Shown piece after piece: positions 25,586 through 34,266 of a stretch of DNA of 64,000 bases (its first letter is position 1; each line of letters starts with the position of its first letter). Location: the NCBI RefSeq assembly GCF_022836935.1, contig NZ_CP083239.1:1429501-1493500 (forward strand), written 5' to 3'. The notes below the pieces were generated by a model that was not told where the DNA came from, did no database searches, and was given only the letters and a program-made list of their open reading frames with translations. The DNA comes from Ancylobacter polymorphus (GTDB lineage Bacteria > Pseudomonadota > Alphaproteobacteria > Rhizobiales > Xanthobacteraceae). A program made the position numbers and the translations under genes.

Positions 25586-26572
25586 TCATCGGTAATCGAG
25601 CAGGATCGCCAGCGCGTCCTCGCCCCCGGTCAGAAGTGGCGGCAGCCGTTGCGGCGCCGTATCGAAAGCGACGACATGCGTGACCAGCGGGTCGAGCCGC
25701 GCATCGTCGAGCAGGGTAATCGCCTTGGCCAGCCGGCGCGCATGCGGCCAGCGCGGACGCCGTGATGGAGATACGGAACCCACCTGCGAGCCGATCAGTT
25801 GCAGGCGCCGGCTGTGAAAAGCCTCGCCCAGCGGCACGGCGGGAGCGTGGCCGCCATACCAACTCACCTCCACCACCTTCGCCTCGAACGCGGCCGCCGC
25901 CAGCGCGGTGGCAAGGCCCTGCGCGGTGGCGCTGGTATGCAGCACGATATCGGCCTCGTCGGTCACGGCGTCGGGCAGGGCGAAGGCGGCGCCGAGCGCG
26001 CGCGCCATGTCGGCCCGGGCCGGGTTCACATCCACCAGCGTCACCTCCGCGCCGGGCAGCCGGGCGGCGAGCGCGGTCAGTAGCAGGCCGACCACCCCGC
26101 CGCCGACGACGGTGATCCGGTCTCCCGGCCCGGCGCCGGAATCCCAGATCGCGTTCAGCGCCGTTTCCATATTGGCGGCGAGAGCGGCGCGCTCCGGCGG
26201 CAGGCTCTCCGGCACCGGCATCGCCGCCGCCACGGGCAGGCTGTAGCGGTCCTGATGGGGAAAGAGCGCGAAGACGGTGCGGCCGACCCATTCCGCCGGC
26301 CCAGCCTCGACCAGCCCGACGCTCTGATAGCCATAGTGCACCGGAAACGGGAAATCCCCGTTCTGGAACGGGCCGCGCATGCGCTCGTGCTCGCTTGGCG
26401 GCACCGCACCTTCCAGCACCAGCCGTTCCGTCCCCCGGCTCACTGCCGAAACGAGGCTGCGAATGAGGAGCCCGTCCTCGCCCGGCGGGGGCAGCGGCAT
26501 ATGGCGCAGTTCATAGCGCCCCGGCGCCACGCACCAGAGCTGTGTGGCCATCTCCGCCGTGCCGCCCATCAA
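25586..26572 (-). CDS. MDR-family dehydrogenase lacking zinc ligands (BchC-like)
   Basis: 328 residues. The C-terminal Rossmann half has VVGGGVVGLLLTALA and ends its second strand in LVDVNPARADMA, for NAD(P). In the N-terminal half the catalytic zinc positions of alcohol dehydrogenases are gone: the usual CGTD region reads SRGTER (residues 45-50) and the usual GHE reads YGY in PVHYGYQSVG. PPSEHERMRGPFQNGDFPFP is a strong signature of a zinc-less subgroup that includes bacteriochlorophyllide dehydrogenase BchC. First gene of the operon leading into PTPS-like, glycosyltransferase and methyltransferase genes. No other bacteriochlorophyll gene is present. Confidence 0.8.
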   Translation of the reverse strand: MMGGTAEMATQLWCVAPGRYELRHMPLPPPGEDGLLIRSLVSAVSRGTERLVLEGAVPPSEHERMRGPFQNGDFPFPVHYGYQSVGLVEAGPAEWVGRTVFALFPHQDRYSLPVAAAMPVPESLPPERAALAANMETALNAIWDSGAGPGDRITVVGGGVVGLLLTALAARLPGAEVTLVDVNPARADMARALGAAFALPDAVTDEADIVLHTSATAQGLATALAAAAFEAKVVEVSWYGGHAPAVPLGEAFHSRRLQLIGSQVGSVSPSRRPRWPHARRLAKAITLLDDARLDPLVTHVVAFDTAPQRLPPLLTGGEDALAILLDYR

Positions 26573-26717
26573 CCGTCACCCCCTGCCCTTATTCGCGTGC
26601 ATAACAGCATCACGGTGCGGTTAGATCCCACATGCGCGTGAACCGCCCACGACGGGGCGCGTACAAGCCCCGGGTGCGGCCATGGTGGCCGCGCGCCCGC
26701 GCCGAGCCGAGGATCGC

Positions 26718-28538
26718 ATGAGTCTGGACGAGAATCTCGCCGAAGGACGCTTCATTTCCGCCGGTCGCGCCGAGTGCCGCACGCCCACCGGCGTGCAGTC
26801 CGCCCGGCAGCTCACGCGCCGCCGCGTGGTGGTCTTCACCCTCATCGCGGCGACCTATGCCGTGCTGGTGGCGCTGTTCGCCCATCTCCTCGCCCATGGC
26901 GGGTTCTCCCTGCTGGATGGATTGCTGCTGGCGGCCTTCTGTCTCTCCACGCCCTGGACCATTCTCGGCTTCTGGAACGCCCTCATCGGGCTCTGGCTCC
27001 TGCACGGGCCCGGCGACGCCCGCCGCTCGGTCTATCCCTATGCCACGCGGGCGGCAGAGGAGGCGCCGATCACCGCCCGCGTCGCCATGGTCATGACGCT
27101 GCGCAACGAGGACCCCGCCCGGGCTTTCGCCCGGCTGCGTGCCATGGAGAGCGAACTCGCCGCCAGCGGTGCGGGCGAGGCCTTCGCCTGGTTCGTGTTG
27201 TCCGACACCACCCGGCCGGAGATCGCGGCGCAGGAGGAGAACCTGTTCGCCGCGTGGCAGGCGGAACGCAGCGAAGGGGCGTCGCTTCACTACCGCCGCC
27301 GCACCAGCAATGAGGGTTTCAAGGCCGGCAATATCCGCGATTTCCTGGAGCGCTGGGGCGACGCGCATGACTTCATGCTGGTACTCGATGCCGACAGCTT
27401 CCTCGGCGCCGACGCAACGCTGCGCCTCGTGCGCATCATGCAGGCGCATCCGCGCCTCGGCATCCTGCAAAGCCTGGTGGTCGGCCTGCCCTCCCGCTCG
27501 CCCTTCGCCCGCATCTTCCAGTTCGGCATGCGCCACGGCATGCGCTCCTACACCATGGGCGCCTCCTGGTGGGCGGGCGATTGCGGGCCCTATTGGGGGC
27601 ACAACGCCGTCATCCGCATCGCCCCGTTCAAGGCGCACTGCCAGCTCCCCGTCCTGCCGGGCAAGGGGCCGCTGGCCGGTCATGTACTCTCGCACGACCA
27701 GATCGAGGCGGTGCTGATGCGTCGCGCGGGCTTCGAGGTGCGGGTGCTGCCGGAGGAGATGGACAGTTTCGAGGAAAACCCGCCGCACCTCACGGAATTC
27801 ACCCGGCGTGATCTGCGCTGGTGCCAGGGCAACATGCAGTATTGGCGCCTGCTCGCTCTGCCCGGCCTGAAGCCGATGAGCCGATTCCAGATCGCCTGGG
27901 CGATCCTGATGTATCTCGGCGCCTTCGCCTGGATGGCCTTCGTCGCCCTCGCCGCGCTGAAGGTGTTCGATACCGAGCGGGCGGACGCGCCTTTTCCCGC
28001 CGCGCTGGGGCTCACCCTGTTCGCCACCATGTTCGCGATGAGCCTCGCGCCGAAGGTCGCGGGTCTGCTCGACGTGCTGCTGCGGGCCGGCGAGCGTGCG
28101 CGCTATGGCGGCAGCGCCCGGCTGGCCGGGGGCGCGCTGGCCGAGTTCGTCTTTTCCGTGCTGCTGGGGCCGGTCGTGGCCTTCCGCATCGCGCTGTTCA
28201 TGATCGGCCTGGCCTTCGGCCGCACCGTGACCTGGGAGGCGCAGGCGCGCGATGCCGAGCGCCTGTCCTGGCGCACCGCACTTGCCGGGCTGTGGCCGCA
28301 ATTCCTGTTCGGTGCGTCGCTGGCCGCACTGCTTGCCGGCTTCGCGCCGGGTGCGTTGCCCTGGGCGCTGCCGGTGCTGGTCGCCCTGCTCGCCGCCGTG
28401 CCCTTCGCGGTGCTCACCGCCGAGCCGGCACTCGGCCGATGGCTGGGCCGAACCGGCCTGTGCGCCACACCGGAAGAGGTGTTCCCCACGACGAGCCTGA
28501 CCTGCCTTGAGGCGGAGCAGGCGACAGCAAGGGGGTGA
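26718..28538 (+). CDS. opgH: Osmoregulated periplasmic glucan glucosyltransferase
   Basis: 606 residues from the ATG after GAGGATCGC. It is a membrane GT2 enzyme that polymerises glucose from UDP-glucose for periplasmic glucans. Two N-terminal helices precede the catalytic domain: VAMVMTLRNEDP, then VLDADSF (DxD) near residue 227, the TED-like segment near SHDQIEAVLMRR, and RRDLRWCQGNMQYW, the family form of QxxRW. About five to six C-terminal helices follow. The usual partner opgG, normally directly upstream, is absent; the neighbour there is the divergent MDR gene. Confidence 0.9.
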   Translation: MSLDENLAEGRFISAGRAECRTPTGVQSARQLTRRRVVVFTLIAATYAVLVALFAHLLAHGGFSLLDGLLLAAFCLSTPWTILGFWNALIGLWLLHGPGDARRSVYPYATRAAEEAPITARVAMVMTLRNEDPARAFARLRAMESELAASGAGEAFAWFVLSDTTRPEIAAQEENLFAAWQAERSEGASLHYRRRTSNEGFKAGNIRDFLERWGDAHDFMLVLDADSFLGADATLRLVRIMQAHPRLGILQSLVVGLPSRSPFARIFQFGMRHGMRSYTMGASWWAGDCGPYWGHNAVIRIAPFKAHCQLPVLPGKGPLAGHVLSHDQIEAVLMRRAGFEVRVLPEEMDSFEENPPHLTEFTRRDLRWCQGNMQYWRLLALPGLKPMSRFQIAWAILMYLGAFAWMAFVALAALKVFDTERADAPFPAALGLTLFATMFAMSLAPKVAGLLDVLLRAGERARYGGSARLAGGALAEFVFSVLLGPVVAFRIALFMIGLAFGRTVTWEAQARDAERLSWRTALAGLWPQFLFGASLAALLAGFAPGALPWALPVLVALLAAVPFAVLTAEPALGRWLGRTGLCATPEEVFPTTSLTCLEAEQATARG

Positions 28539-28726
28539 TGCAAGTGCCGCACGCCGGCACAATCTGCGGATGAGTGTCCGCCGCGACCGCCTGGCTTCTT
28601 GACGGTAGGTATGTCGTGCGCAAGAGAGGCGGACATTCTTCGGCCCAAGTGGCTTGCCAAGCCCTCCGTCCGCCGGCCTATCCTGCGAGAAGGAGACGCT
28701 GGCGTGAGCCTCTAGACGGATGATTC

Positions 28727-29788
28727 ATGAAGATCCGGTTCGGCAAGACCTATGTGTACCTGGCTGAATACCGGATGCCGATCCTGCGCGCCCGCCTCGC
28801 CCGCAGGTTCGGTCGCGAATCCAAGCCGGTCATTATACCCGGCGAACGGCGTCATCCCGGCAATGTGCATGCTGTTTTCCTCATCTGGCAGCCGCAGGCG
28901 ACCGCCTGGTATGTGACCAACGCGCTGGAAGCGCTGGCCGAGGCGGGGATCAATGTGACCCTCGTGGTCAATCACCCGCTCAGCGAGGCGCGGCTGGCGG
29001 AGCTAAGGCCCTTTGCCGATCGGATCATGCTGCGCGACAATTCCGGCCGCGACATGGGGGGCTACCGCGACGCCATCCTGTCCTTTGCCGGGCGGGAGCC
29101 GGAGCGGCTGCTGCTGATGAACGACAGCGTCTATTACTTCCGCGCCGGTCTGACCGAGATGGTGCAGAGGCTCGCCACCTCCCCCTGCGATGTCTGCGCG
29201 ACGTATGAGAACTGGGAATATCATCACCATTTCCAGTCCTTCTGCTATTCGATCTCGCGCTACATGCTGGAGCAGCCGGCGTTCCGGCAGTTTTGGCGCG
29301 ACTATCTTCCGGTGAATGCCCGGCCCTGGGCCATCAACAAGGGCGAGGTCGGCAGTTCGCGCCTTATGGTGAGCCTCGCCCGCTCCAGCGAAGTTCTGTT
29401 CAACCCGGTCAAGCTGCGCGAGGCGCTGGCCGACGTTGATTCCGTGGGCCTGCAGGATCTCTTCGGCCATCTGCCGATCGACCTGCGGCCGGAGCCCGGT
29501 GGCCCGCAGCTGCGGCAGGAAACCGTGATGCGCCAGCTGATGGACGCGGTCGTCGCCCGCTCGCAGATTCATAGCGGCGGTTTTCTCTACCGCCGCTTCC
29601 TCGGGGCGCCGGTGATCAAACGCGATCTTCTGTTCCGCCTGCAGTACCATCTGCATGAGATCGAGAGCTTGCTGAACATTGTCGGCGCGGAAGGCCGCAC
29701 GGCCGACATCATGACTGAAATGCGCGTCAAGGGCGTCGGCTTCCATCTGCGCGGCCGTGCGCGCCAGCGCTTTCTGCTCGACCTCTAA
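28727..29788 (+). CDS. RgpF-like (rhamnan synthesis F) protein
   Basis: 353 residues, no signal peptide. The diagnostic segment is RDNSGRDMGGYRDAIL (near residue 103) followed by LLLMNDSVYY, the pattern of the RgpF family found in rhamnose-polymer and O-antigen glycosyltransferases. VHAVFLIWQPQATAWYVTNALEAL before it is the usual N-terminal strand-helix. Members add or modify sugars of cell-surface polysaccharides. The gene stands alone, 188 bases behind opgH, with no other polysaccharide cluster, so its product may decorate a glucan or lipopolysaccharide. That is inference. Confidence 0.72.
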   Translation: MKIRFGKTYVYLAEYRMPILRARLARRFGRESKPVIIPGERRHPGNVHAVFLIWQPQATAWYVTNALEALAEAGINVTLVVNHPLSEARLAELRPFADRIMLRDNSGRDMGGYRDAILSFAGREPERLLLMNDSVYYFRAGLTEMVQRLATSPCDVCATYENWEYHHHFQSFCYSISRYMLEQPAFRQFWRDYLPVNARPWAINKGEVGSSRLMVSLARSSEVLFNPVKLREALADVDSVGLQDLFGHLPIDLRPEPGGPQLRQETVMRQLMDAVVARSQIHSGGFLYRRFLGAPVIKRDLLFRLQYHLHEIESLLNIVGAEGRTADIMTEMRVKGVGFHLRGRARQRFLLDL

Positions 29789-29850
29789 CGCCACCGCTCC
29801 GCCGGAGATCGGTAAAAGGTTCTCTAGCCATCGCCCTGCGGGTCGCCGAT

Positions 29851-30429
29851 ATGGAGGGAATGGTGCCTCCCGTCCCATCCCCCACGCCGCCTTCCCTGCC
29901 GCCTTCCCGCCGCGTGCGTGCCCGCGCCGCCCGCCGCGCGTCTCCGCTCTGGCGGGTTCTCGGCTTTCTTTTCCGCCTGCTCTGCACGCCGCTGATCCTG
30001 CTCGACGAGCTGGTGCGTCCGCTCTATCGGCCGCTCATTGCCCGCCTCGCCGCGCTCCGGATCATGCACGCGTTCGAGCGCTGGATCGCCGCCCGCTCGG
30101 TGACGACGATCCTCGTGCTTCTGGTCGTTCCCTATGTCACCATCGAGCCGCTGAAAATCGTCGCGCTGGTGTGGATCGCCGATGGCTGGGCCAGGGCGGG
30201 CACCGTACTTTTCCTGCTCGCCTATCTCGTCAGCTTCGTCATCATCGAGCGCATCTATTCCGCCGGCCGGGCCAAGCTGATGACCGTGCCGTGGATGGCA
30301 TGGGTGATCGTGACCCTTACCAACCTTCGCGACCGGGTCGTGACGGCGCTGCGCCTCGATCGGCTCAAGCAGGCGCTGCGCCGCCGCGTGCGCGAGGTGC
30401 GGCGCGGGCTGGAGCGGCTGTGGCGCTGA
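29851..30429 (+). CDS. Small membrane protein of unknown function
   Basis: 192 residues; ATG at 29851 or 29860. A proline- and arginine-rich N-terminus is followed by a hydrophobic segment (WRVLGFLFRLLCTPLILL), then two clear membrane helices (TTILVLLVVPYVTIEPLKIVAL and TVLFLLAYLVSFVIIERIY). A strongly basic, helical C-terminus rich in Arg (LKQALRRRVREVRRGL) follows. It resembles uncharacterised inner-membrane proteins of Hyphomicrobiales. No partner is evident. Confidence 0.7.
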   Translation: MEGMVPPVPSPTPPSLPPSRRVRARAARRASPLWRVLGFLFRLLCTPLILLDELVRPLYRPLIARLAALRIMHAFERWIAARSVTTILVLLVVPYVTIEPLKIVALVWIADGWARAGTVLFLLAYLVSFVIIERIYSAGRAKLMTVPWMAWVIVTLTNLRDRVVTALRLDRLKQALRRRVREVRRGLERLWR

Positions 30430-30476
30430 GGGTGGGGAAGATCATCCCAAGGGATGGGGTCGGCCACATTCAATGG

Positions 30477-30506
30477 TGATCCGGCTAAGCGCAGGCGTGA
30501 TAGAGG
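30477..30506 (+). promoter_or_regulatory. RpoE (ECF, ChrR-type) promoter candidate
   Basis: TGATCC (30477-30482), exactly 18 bases, then TAGAGG. The same motif and spacing occur at the RpoE-ChrR locus of this window. It lies about 75 bases upstream of the small secreted protein at 30581, leaving a leader of roughly 70 bases. Confidence 0.6.
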
Positions 30507-30580
30507 CCGGCGGGGTGCGGGCCTACCCTTTCCTGGTCATCGGCACCGCATGGAGCGGGCCGCAAATCAGGAGAACCGCC

Positions 30581-30781
30581 ATGAACAAGTTCCTCACCCT
30601 CGCCGTTCTGTCCACCGCGCTCGTGCTCGGCGCCGTCTCGGCTGAAGCGGCGGCGACCCGTCCGGCCGCTTCCGCCCAGACGGTGGTCGAAGGCCGCAAC
30701 ATGACCGAGAGCTTCGCCGCCCAGAACGGCGCCGCCGCGATCCGCGAGCAGGCCGAGGGCAATATGCGCTCCACCCACTGA
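30581..30781 (+). CDS. Small secreted protein of unknown function
   Basis: 66 residues from the ATG after CAGGAGAACCGCC; an upstream extension of the frame has no such site. The first about 23 residues (MNKFLTLAVLSTALVLGAVS, then AEAAA) are a classical Sec signal peptide. The mature part, about 43 residues, is polar, with a helical segment around SFAAQNGAAAIREQAEG and no cysteines. It is a single-gene unit: an RpoE-type promoter candidate lies upstream and a strong terminator just after the stop. Possibly a periplasmic stress protein; no family recognised. Confidence 0.75.
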   Translation: MNKFLTLAVLSTALVLGAVSAEAAATRPAASAQTVVEGRNMTESFAAQNGAAAIREQAEGNMRSTH

Positions 30782-30806
30782 GCAGGGTGCGACGCTACTG
30801 ATACCG

Positions 30807-30841
30807 TCGGCCCGGTCCCTGACCGGGCCGAACGCTTTTTT
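30807..30841 (+). terminator. Rho-independent terminator of the small secreted protein gene
   Basis: An 11-bp perfect stem (TCGGCCCGGTC, loop CCT, complement) is followed after four bases by six T residues, 26 bases past the stop at 30781. It ends a monocistronic unit. Confidence 0.85.
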
Positions 30842-30965
30842 CCCTCCCCGTGGCGTGCCGTCATTGAGATTTCCTTCGGGGGCCGTCGGGCAGCTATACT
30901 GCCGCAAAATCGGGGGCGGCTGTGAACCGTCCGCCTGCTGCCTGGGGGGGGCGGGAGACAGGAGC

Positions 30966-31886
30966 ATGGACGGCATAGAACCCCAGGCGGTGGCGATCAC
31001 CTGCCGGGATGGCGTGAGGCTTGGCGGGCACATCTGGGCGGCAGCGCCCGGCCGGGTGCAGGGCGCGGTGGTGATCAATCCCGCCACAGGCGTCGCGGCG
31101 CGTTACTATCATCGCTATGCCCGCTTTCTCGCCGGCCAAGGATTCCAGGTGCTCACCTTCGATTATCGCGGCATCGGGCTGTCGCGGCCGGCGCGGCTGC
31201 GCGGCTGCCGCTATCGCTGGCGCGACTGGGGCGAGCGCGATGTCGACGCGGCGCTGGGCTTTCTGGCGGCGCGCACGGCGGCGTCGCTCATGGTCGTCGG
31301 TCATTCCATCGGCGGCTTCCTGCCCGGTCTGGCCGAGAATGGGGCGCGGATCGCGCGGCTGCTCACCATGGGCGCGCAATATGCGTGGTGGGGCGATTAC
31401 GCGCCGCGTCAGCGCGCCAGCCTGTTCCTGAAATGGCATGTCGCCATGCCGGCGCTCACCGCCCTGTGCGGCTATTTCCCCGGCAAGCGGCTGGGCTGGC
31501 TGGAGGATCTGCCGGCCGGCGTCGCCCATGAATGGAGCTTTCGCGGGCCGCGTTTCGAGACCAGCCATCCGCCGGCCGCGCGGGAAGAGGTGCGCGCGCG
31601 TATGGCGTCGGTGCGCGCCGAGATCCTCGCCGTGGCGATGAGCGACGATCCGCTCGGCACCGTCCCGGCGCTCTCCCGCACGCTCGGCTACTACACCGGC
31701 GCCCGGCGCACGCTGGTTGGCCTTGCCCCCGATGATTACGGAAAGGAGACGATCGGCCATTTCAGCCTGTTCCATGACAGCCACGCCGAAGGCTTCTGGC
31801 GCGACACGCTCGCCTTCCTGCGCGAGGGGCGCAATCCGTGGCCGGAGCATGTGGTGAAAACCTGGCCGGAGCGCCCCTCTCGCTGA
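30966..31886 (+). CDS. Alpha/beta hydrolase
   Basis: 306 residues from the ATG after ACAGGAGC. VVINPATGVAARYYHRYARFL carries the oxyanion-side strand, and FDYRGIGLS the next. The nucleophile elbow is GHSIGG (Ser near residue 113). The acid is probably in AMSDDPLGT, and the catalytic His in GKETIGHFSLF. It belongs to the COG4757-type predicted hydrolases, which are cytoplasmic and of unknown substrate. It stands alone between the secreted small protein and a DUF2243 gene. Confidence 0.8.
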   Translation: MDGIEPQAVAITCRDGVRLGGHIWAAAPGRVQGAVVINPATGVAARYYHRYARFLAGQGFQVLTFDYRGIGLSRPARLRGCRYRWRDWGERDVDAALGFLAARTAASLMVVGHSIGGFLPGLAENGARIARLLTMGAQYAWWGDYAPRQRASLFLKWHVAMPALTALCGYFPGKRLGWLEDLPAGVAHEWSFRGPRFETSHPPAAREEVRARMASVRAEILAVAMSDDPLGTVPALSRTLGYYTGARRTLVGLAPDDYGKETIGHFSLFHDSHAEGFWRDTLAFLREGRNPWPEHVVKTWPERPSR

Positions 31887-31953
31887 GCCCGCGCGGCATG
31901 CGGCGGGAACGTCGTCAGCCGCGCGGGGTTGAGACCGGAAAGGGAGGCGCGCC

Positions 31954-32709
31954 ATGGGGTCATCACCCCTTCCGCGCTGGGGCGCCGTGCTCGGCTTTGC
32001 CCTGGGCGGGTTCTTCGACGGCATTCTTCTGCACCAGATTCTGCAATGGCATCACTTGCTCAGCCTGGTGCCGGGTATGGACGATCTGCGCCTGCAGGTT
32101 CTGTGGGACGGCTATTTTCACGCCTTGATGTATGGCCTCGCCGCTCTGGCGCTGGTCGGCCTGTGGCGGGCGCACCGGCGCGGCGCGCGAGCGGCCGGGG
32201 CCGCGCTCGCTGCCGCCCTGCTCATGGGCTTCGGCCTGTGGCACGTCGTCGATAGCGTGCTCTCGCATTGGCTGCTCGGCATCCACCGTATCCGGGTGGA
32301 CAGCCCCAATCCGCTGTTCTGGGACCTCGTCTGGTTCTTCGGCTTCGGGGTGGCGCCGCTGCTGCTCGCGGGCTGGCTGCTGCGCGGGAATGGCGGCGGA
32401 GGGCGCATGACCGGGCGGCTCGCTCTGGTCGCGCTCACATTAGGCACGCTCGGCGCCGCTATATGGTCGCTGCGCCCGCCGGCCGACCAGCCCTTCACCA
32501 CCGTCGTCTTCCGGCCGGGCCTTGCCCCGGCGCAAGTCGCGCAGGCGCTGGCGCGGCAGGACGCCCGGCTCGTCTGGGCCGATCCGGCGATGGGCGTGGT
32601 CGTGGTCGAGACGCCGCCGGGGCGCGCGCTCCGCCTTTATGCCGAAGGTGCGTGGCTGGTCGGCGGCGCGGGGCTGCCCGCCGGCTGCCTCGGCTGGAGC
32701 CGGGTGTAA
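31954..32709 (+). CDS. DUF2243 membrane protein
   Basis: 251 residues. The DUF2243 signature is present at the N-terminus: LGFALGGFFDGILLHQILQWHH, followed by DGYFHALMYG and LWHVVDSVLSHWLLGIHRIR. The repeated histidines at helix ends suggest metal or haem binding. Four N-terminal helices carry the domain and a fifth follows. The last about 80 residues (after SLRPPADQP) form a soluble tail that looks like a periplasmic strand-helix domain, not part of the minimal family. Function unknown; members often sit beside cytochrome-oxidase-assembly-like proteins. Confidence 0.75.
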   Translation: MGSSPLPRWGAVLGFALGGFFDGILLHQILQWHHLLSLVPGMDDLRLQVLWDGYFHALMYGLAALALVGLWRAHRRGARAAGAALAAALLMGFGLWHVVDSVLSHWLLGIHRIRVDSPNPLFWDLVWFFGFGVAPLLLAGWLLRGNGGGGRMTGRLALVALTLGTLGAAIWSLRPPADQPFTTVVFRPGLAPAQVAQALARQDARLVWADPAMGVVVVETPPGRALRLYAEGAWLVGGAGLPAGCLGWSRV

Positions 32710-32728
32710 GCCGCCGGGCTTCGGGGGC

Positions 32729-34087
32729 TCATCCCCTGATCAGGGTGGTGATCTCGGCCACACGCCGTGCCACCAATTCGGGCGCGCCCTTGGCCTCGAC
32801 ATTCAGCCGCAGCAGCGGCTCGGTGTTGGAACGGCGCAGATTGAGCCGCCAGTCGCCGAAATCCAGCGAGAGTCCGTCCGTCTCGTCACGCGCCGGCTTG
32901 AGTCCGGCGAAGGCCGCTTCCACCCGCGCCACCGCGCCGGCGGGATCTTCGAGGCGGAAATTGATCTCGCCGGAGGAGGGAAAGGCGGCCATGCGCGCCG
33001 AAACGAGGTCGCTCAGCTTTTGCCCGCTGCGCCCCATCAGCTCGGCCACCAGCAGCCACGGAATCATGCCGGAATCGCAGCACATGAAGTCGCGGAAATA
33101 GTGGTGCGCCGACATTTCCCCGCCATAGACCGCGCCGGTGTCGCGCAGCGCCTGCTTGAGGAAGGCGTGGCCGGTGCGCGCCTGCACCGCCCGGCCGCCG
33201 GCGCGGGCCACCTGGTCCTGCGTGTTCCACACTACCCGCGGGTCGTGGACGATGGTGGCGCCCGCTTCCTTGGCGAGAAACACCTGCGCCAGCAGGCCGA
33301 CGATGTATTCGCCGGGGATGAAGCGGCCGGTCTCGTCGAACAGGAAGCAGCGGTCGAAATCCCCGTCCCAGGCGACGCCCATATCGGCACCGGCCGCTAC
33401 CACCGCCTGCGATGTCACCGGCTGGTTCTCGGTGAGCAGCGGGTTGGGAATGCCGTTGGGAAAGCGCCCGTCGGGTTCGTGGTGCAGGCGGATGAAGGTG
33501 AGCGGCGCCCCGCGTGCTTCCAGCGCCTGCGCCAGCGCGTCGAAGGTCGGCCCCGCCGCGCCATTGCCGGCATTGACGAGAATCGTGAGCGGGCGCAGCG
33601 CGGACGTGTCGACGAAGGAGAGCACGCGCTCGACATAGGCGGCACGGGCGCCATCGGCCGGGGTGACGCGTCCGCCCGGCCGGTCCGGCAGGTCGGGCCC
33701 TTCCGCCAGCTTCTGGATCGCCGCCAGCCCGGTCGCGGTATCGAGCGGGGCGGAGCCGGCGCGCACCAGTTTCATCCCGTTATAGTCCATCGGGTTGTGC
33801 GAGGCCGTCACCTCGATGCCGCCATCGGCATTGAGATCGGTCACGGCGGCATACATCTCCTCGGTGCCGCACAGGCCGAGGTCGAGCACTTCCACCCCGC
33901 CGGCCACCAGCCCCGCGCTGCAGGCCGCCGCCAGCGCTTCCGAGGAGGCGCGGCAGTCGCGCCCGATCACCACCCGCTTCGCCCCGAGACCCTCGGCAAA
34001 GGCGCGGCCGATGCGGCGGGCGATGGCCTCGTTCAGCTCCTCGCCGAGCCGGCCGCGAATGTCGTATGCCTTGAAGCAGGTGAGCAT
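32729..34087 (-). CDS. manB: Phosphomannomutase / phosphoglucomutase
   Basis: 452 residues from the ATG with AAAGG upstream. The phosphoserine loop is VTASHNPMDYNGMK (Ser near residue 96), the metal loop DGDFDRC, the sugar-binding loop GEMSAHHYF and the phosphate-binding loop RRSNTEPLLRLN, in the order of alpha-D-phosphohexomutases. It interconverts mannose 6-phosphate and mannose 1-phosphate, feeding the divergent ManC. The two genes are 179 bases apart back to back and probably supply GDP-mannose for surface polysaccharide. Confidence 0.9.
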   Translation of the reverse strand: MLTCFKAYDIRGRLGEELNEAIARRIGRAFAEGLGAKRVVIGRDCRASSEALAAACSAGLVAGGVEVLDLGLCGTEEMYAAVTDLNADGGIEVTASHNPMDYNGMKLVRAGSAPLDTATGLAAIQKLAEGPDLPDRPGGRVTPADGARAAYVERVLSFVDTSALRPLTILVNAGNGAAGPTFDALAQALEARGAPLTFIRLHHEPDGRFPNGIPNPLLTENQPVTSQAVVAAGADMGVAWDGDFDRCFLFDETGRFIPGEYIVGLLAQVFLAKEAGATIVHDPRVVWNTQDQVARAGGRAVQARTGHAFLKQALRDTGAVYGGEMSAHHYFRDFMCCDSGMIPWLLVAELMGRSGQKLSDLVSARMAAFPSSGEINFRLEDPAGAVARVEAAFAGLKPARDETDGLSLDFGDWRLNLRRSNTEPLLRLNVEAKGAPELVARRVAEITTLIRG

Positions 34088-34266
34088 GGCCGGGCCTTTC
34101 ATGCGCGCGGGCGCGGGAAGCGGACCCGCTTGCGCGGCGATACGGATTCCGGGAGAAGAGATCAAGGTGCTTGCGCCGCCTTGCCTTTCCGCCGTGCCCC
34201 GCCCACACTTCGCGCCTCGGCACGGCCCACCGCGCCCACAGGGCGCACTGCGACATCCAAGGCTCC

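Noticed and set aside
26610..28562. A 650-codon open frame antisense to opgH
   Set aside because: Shadow of the real gene; low-complexity composition and no family features.
28575..28635. TGTCCGCC and GGCGGACA inverted pair with a nearby TTGACG upstream of the RgpF-like gene
   Set aside because: Arms are 45 bases apart and no -10 element fits; probably chance in GC-rich DNA.
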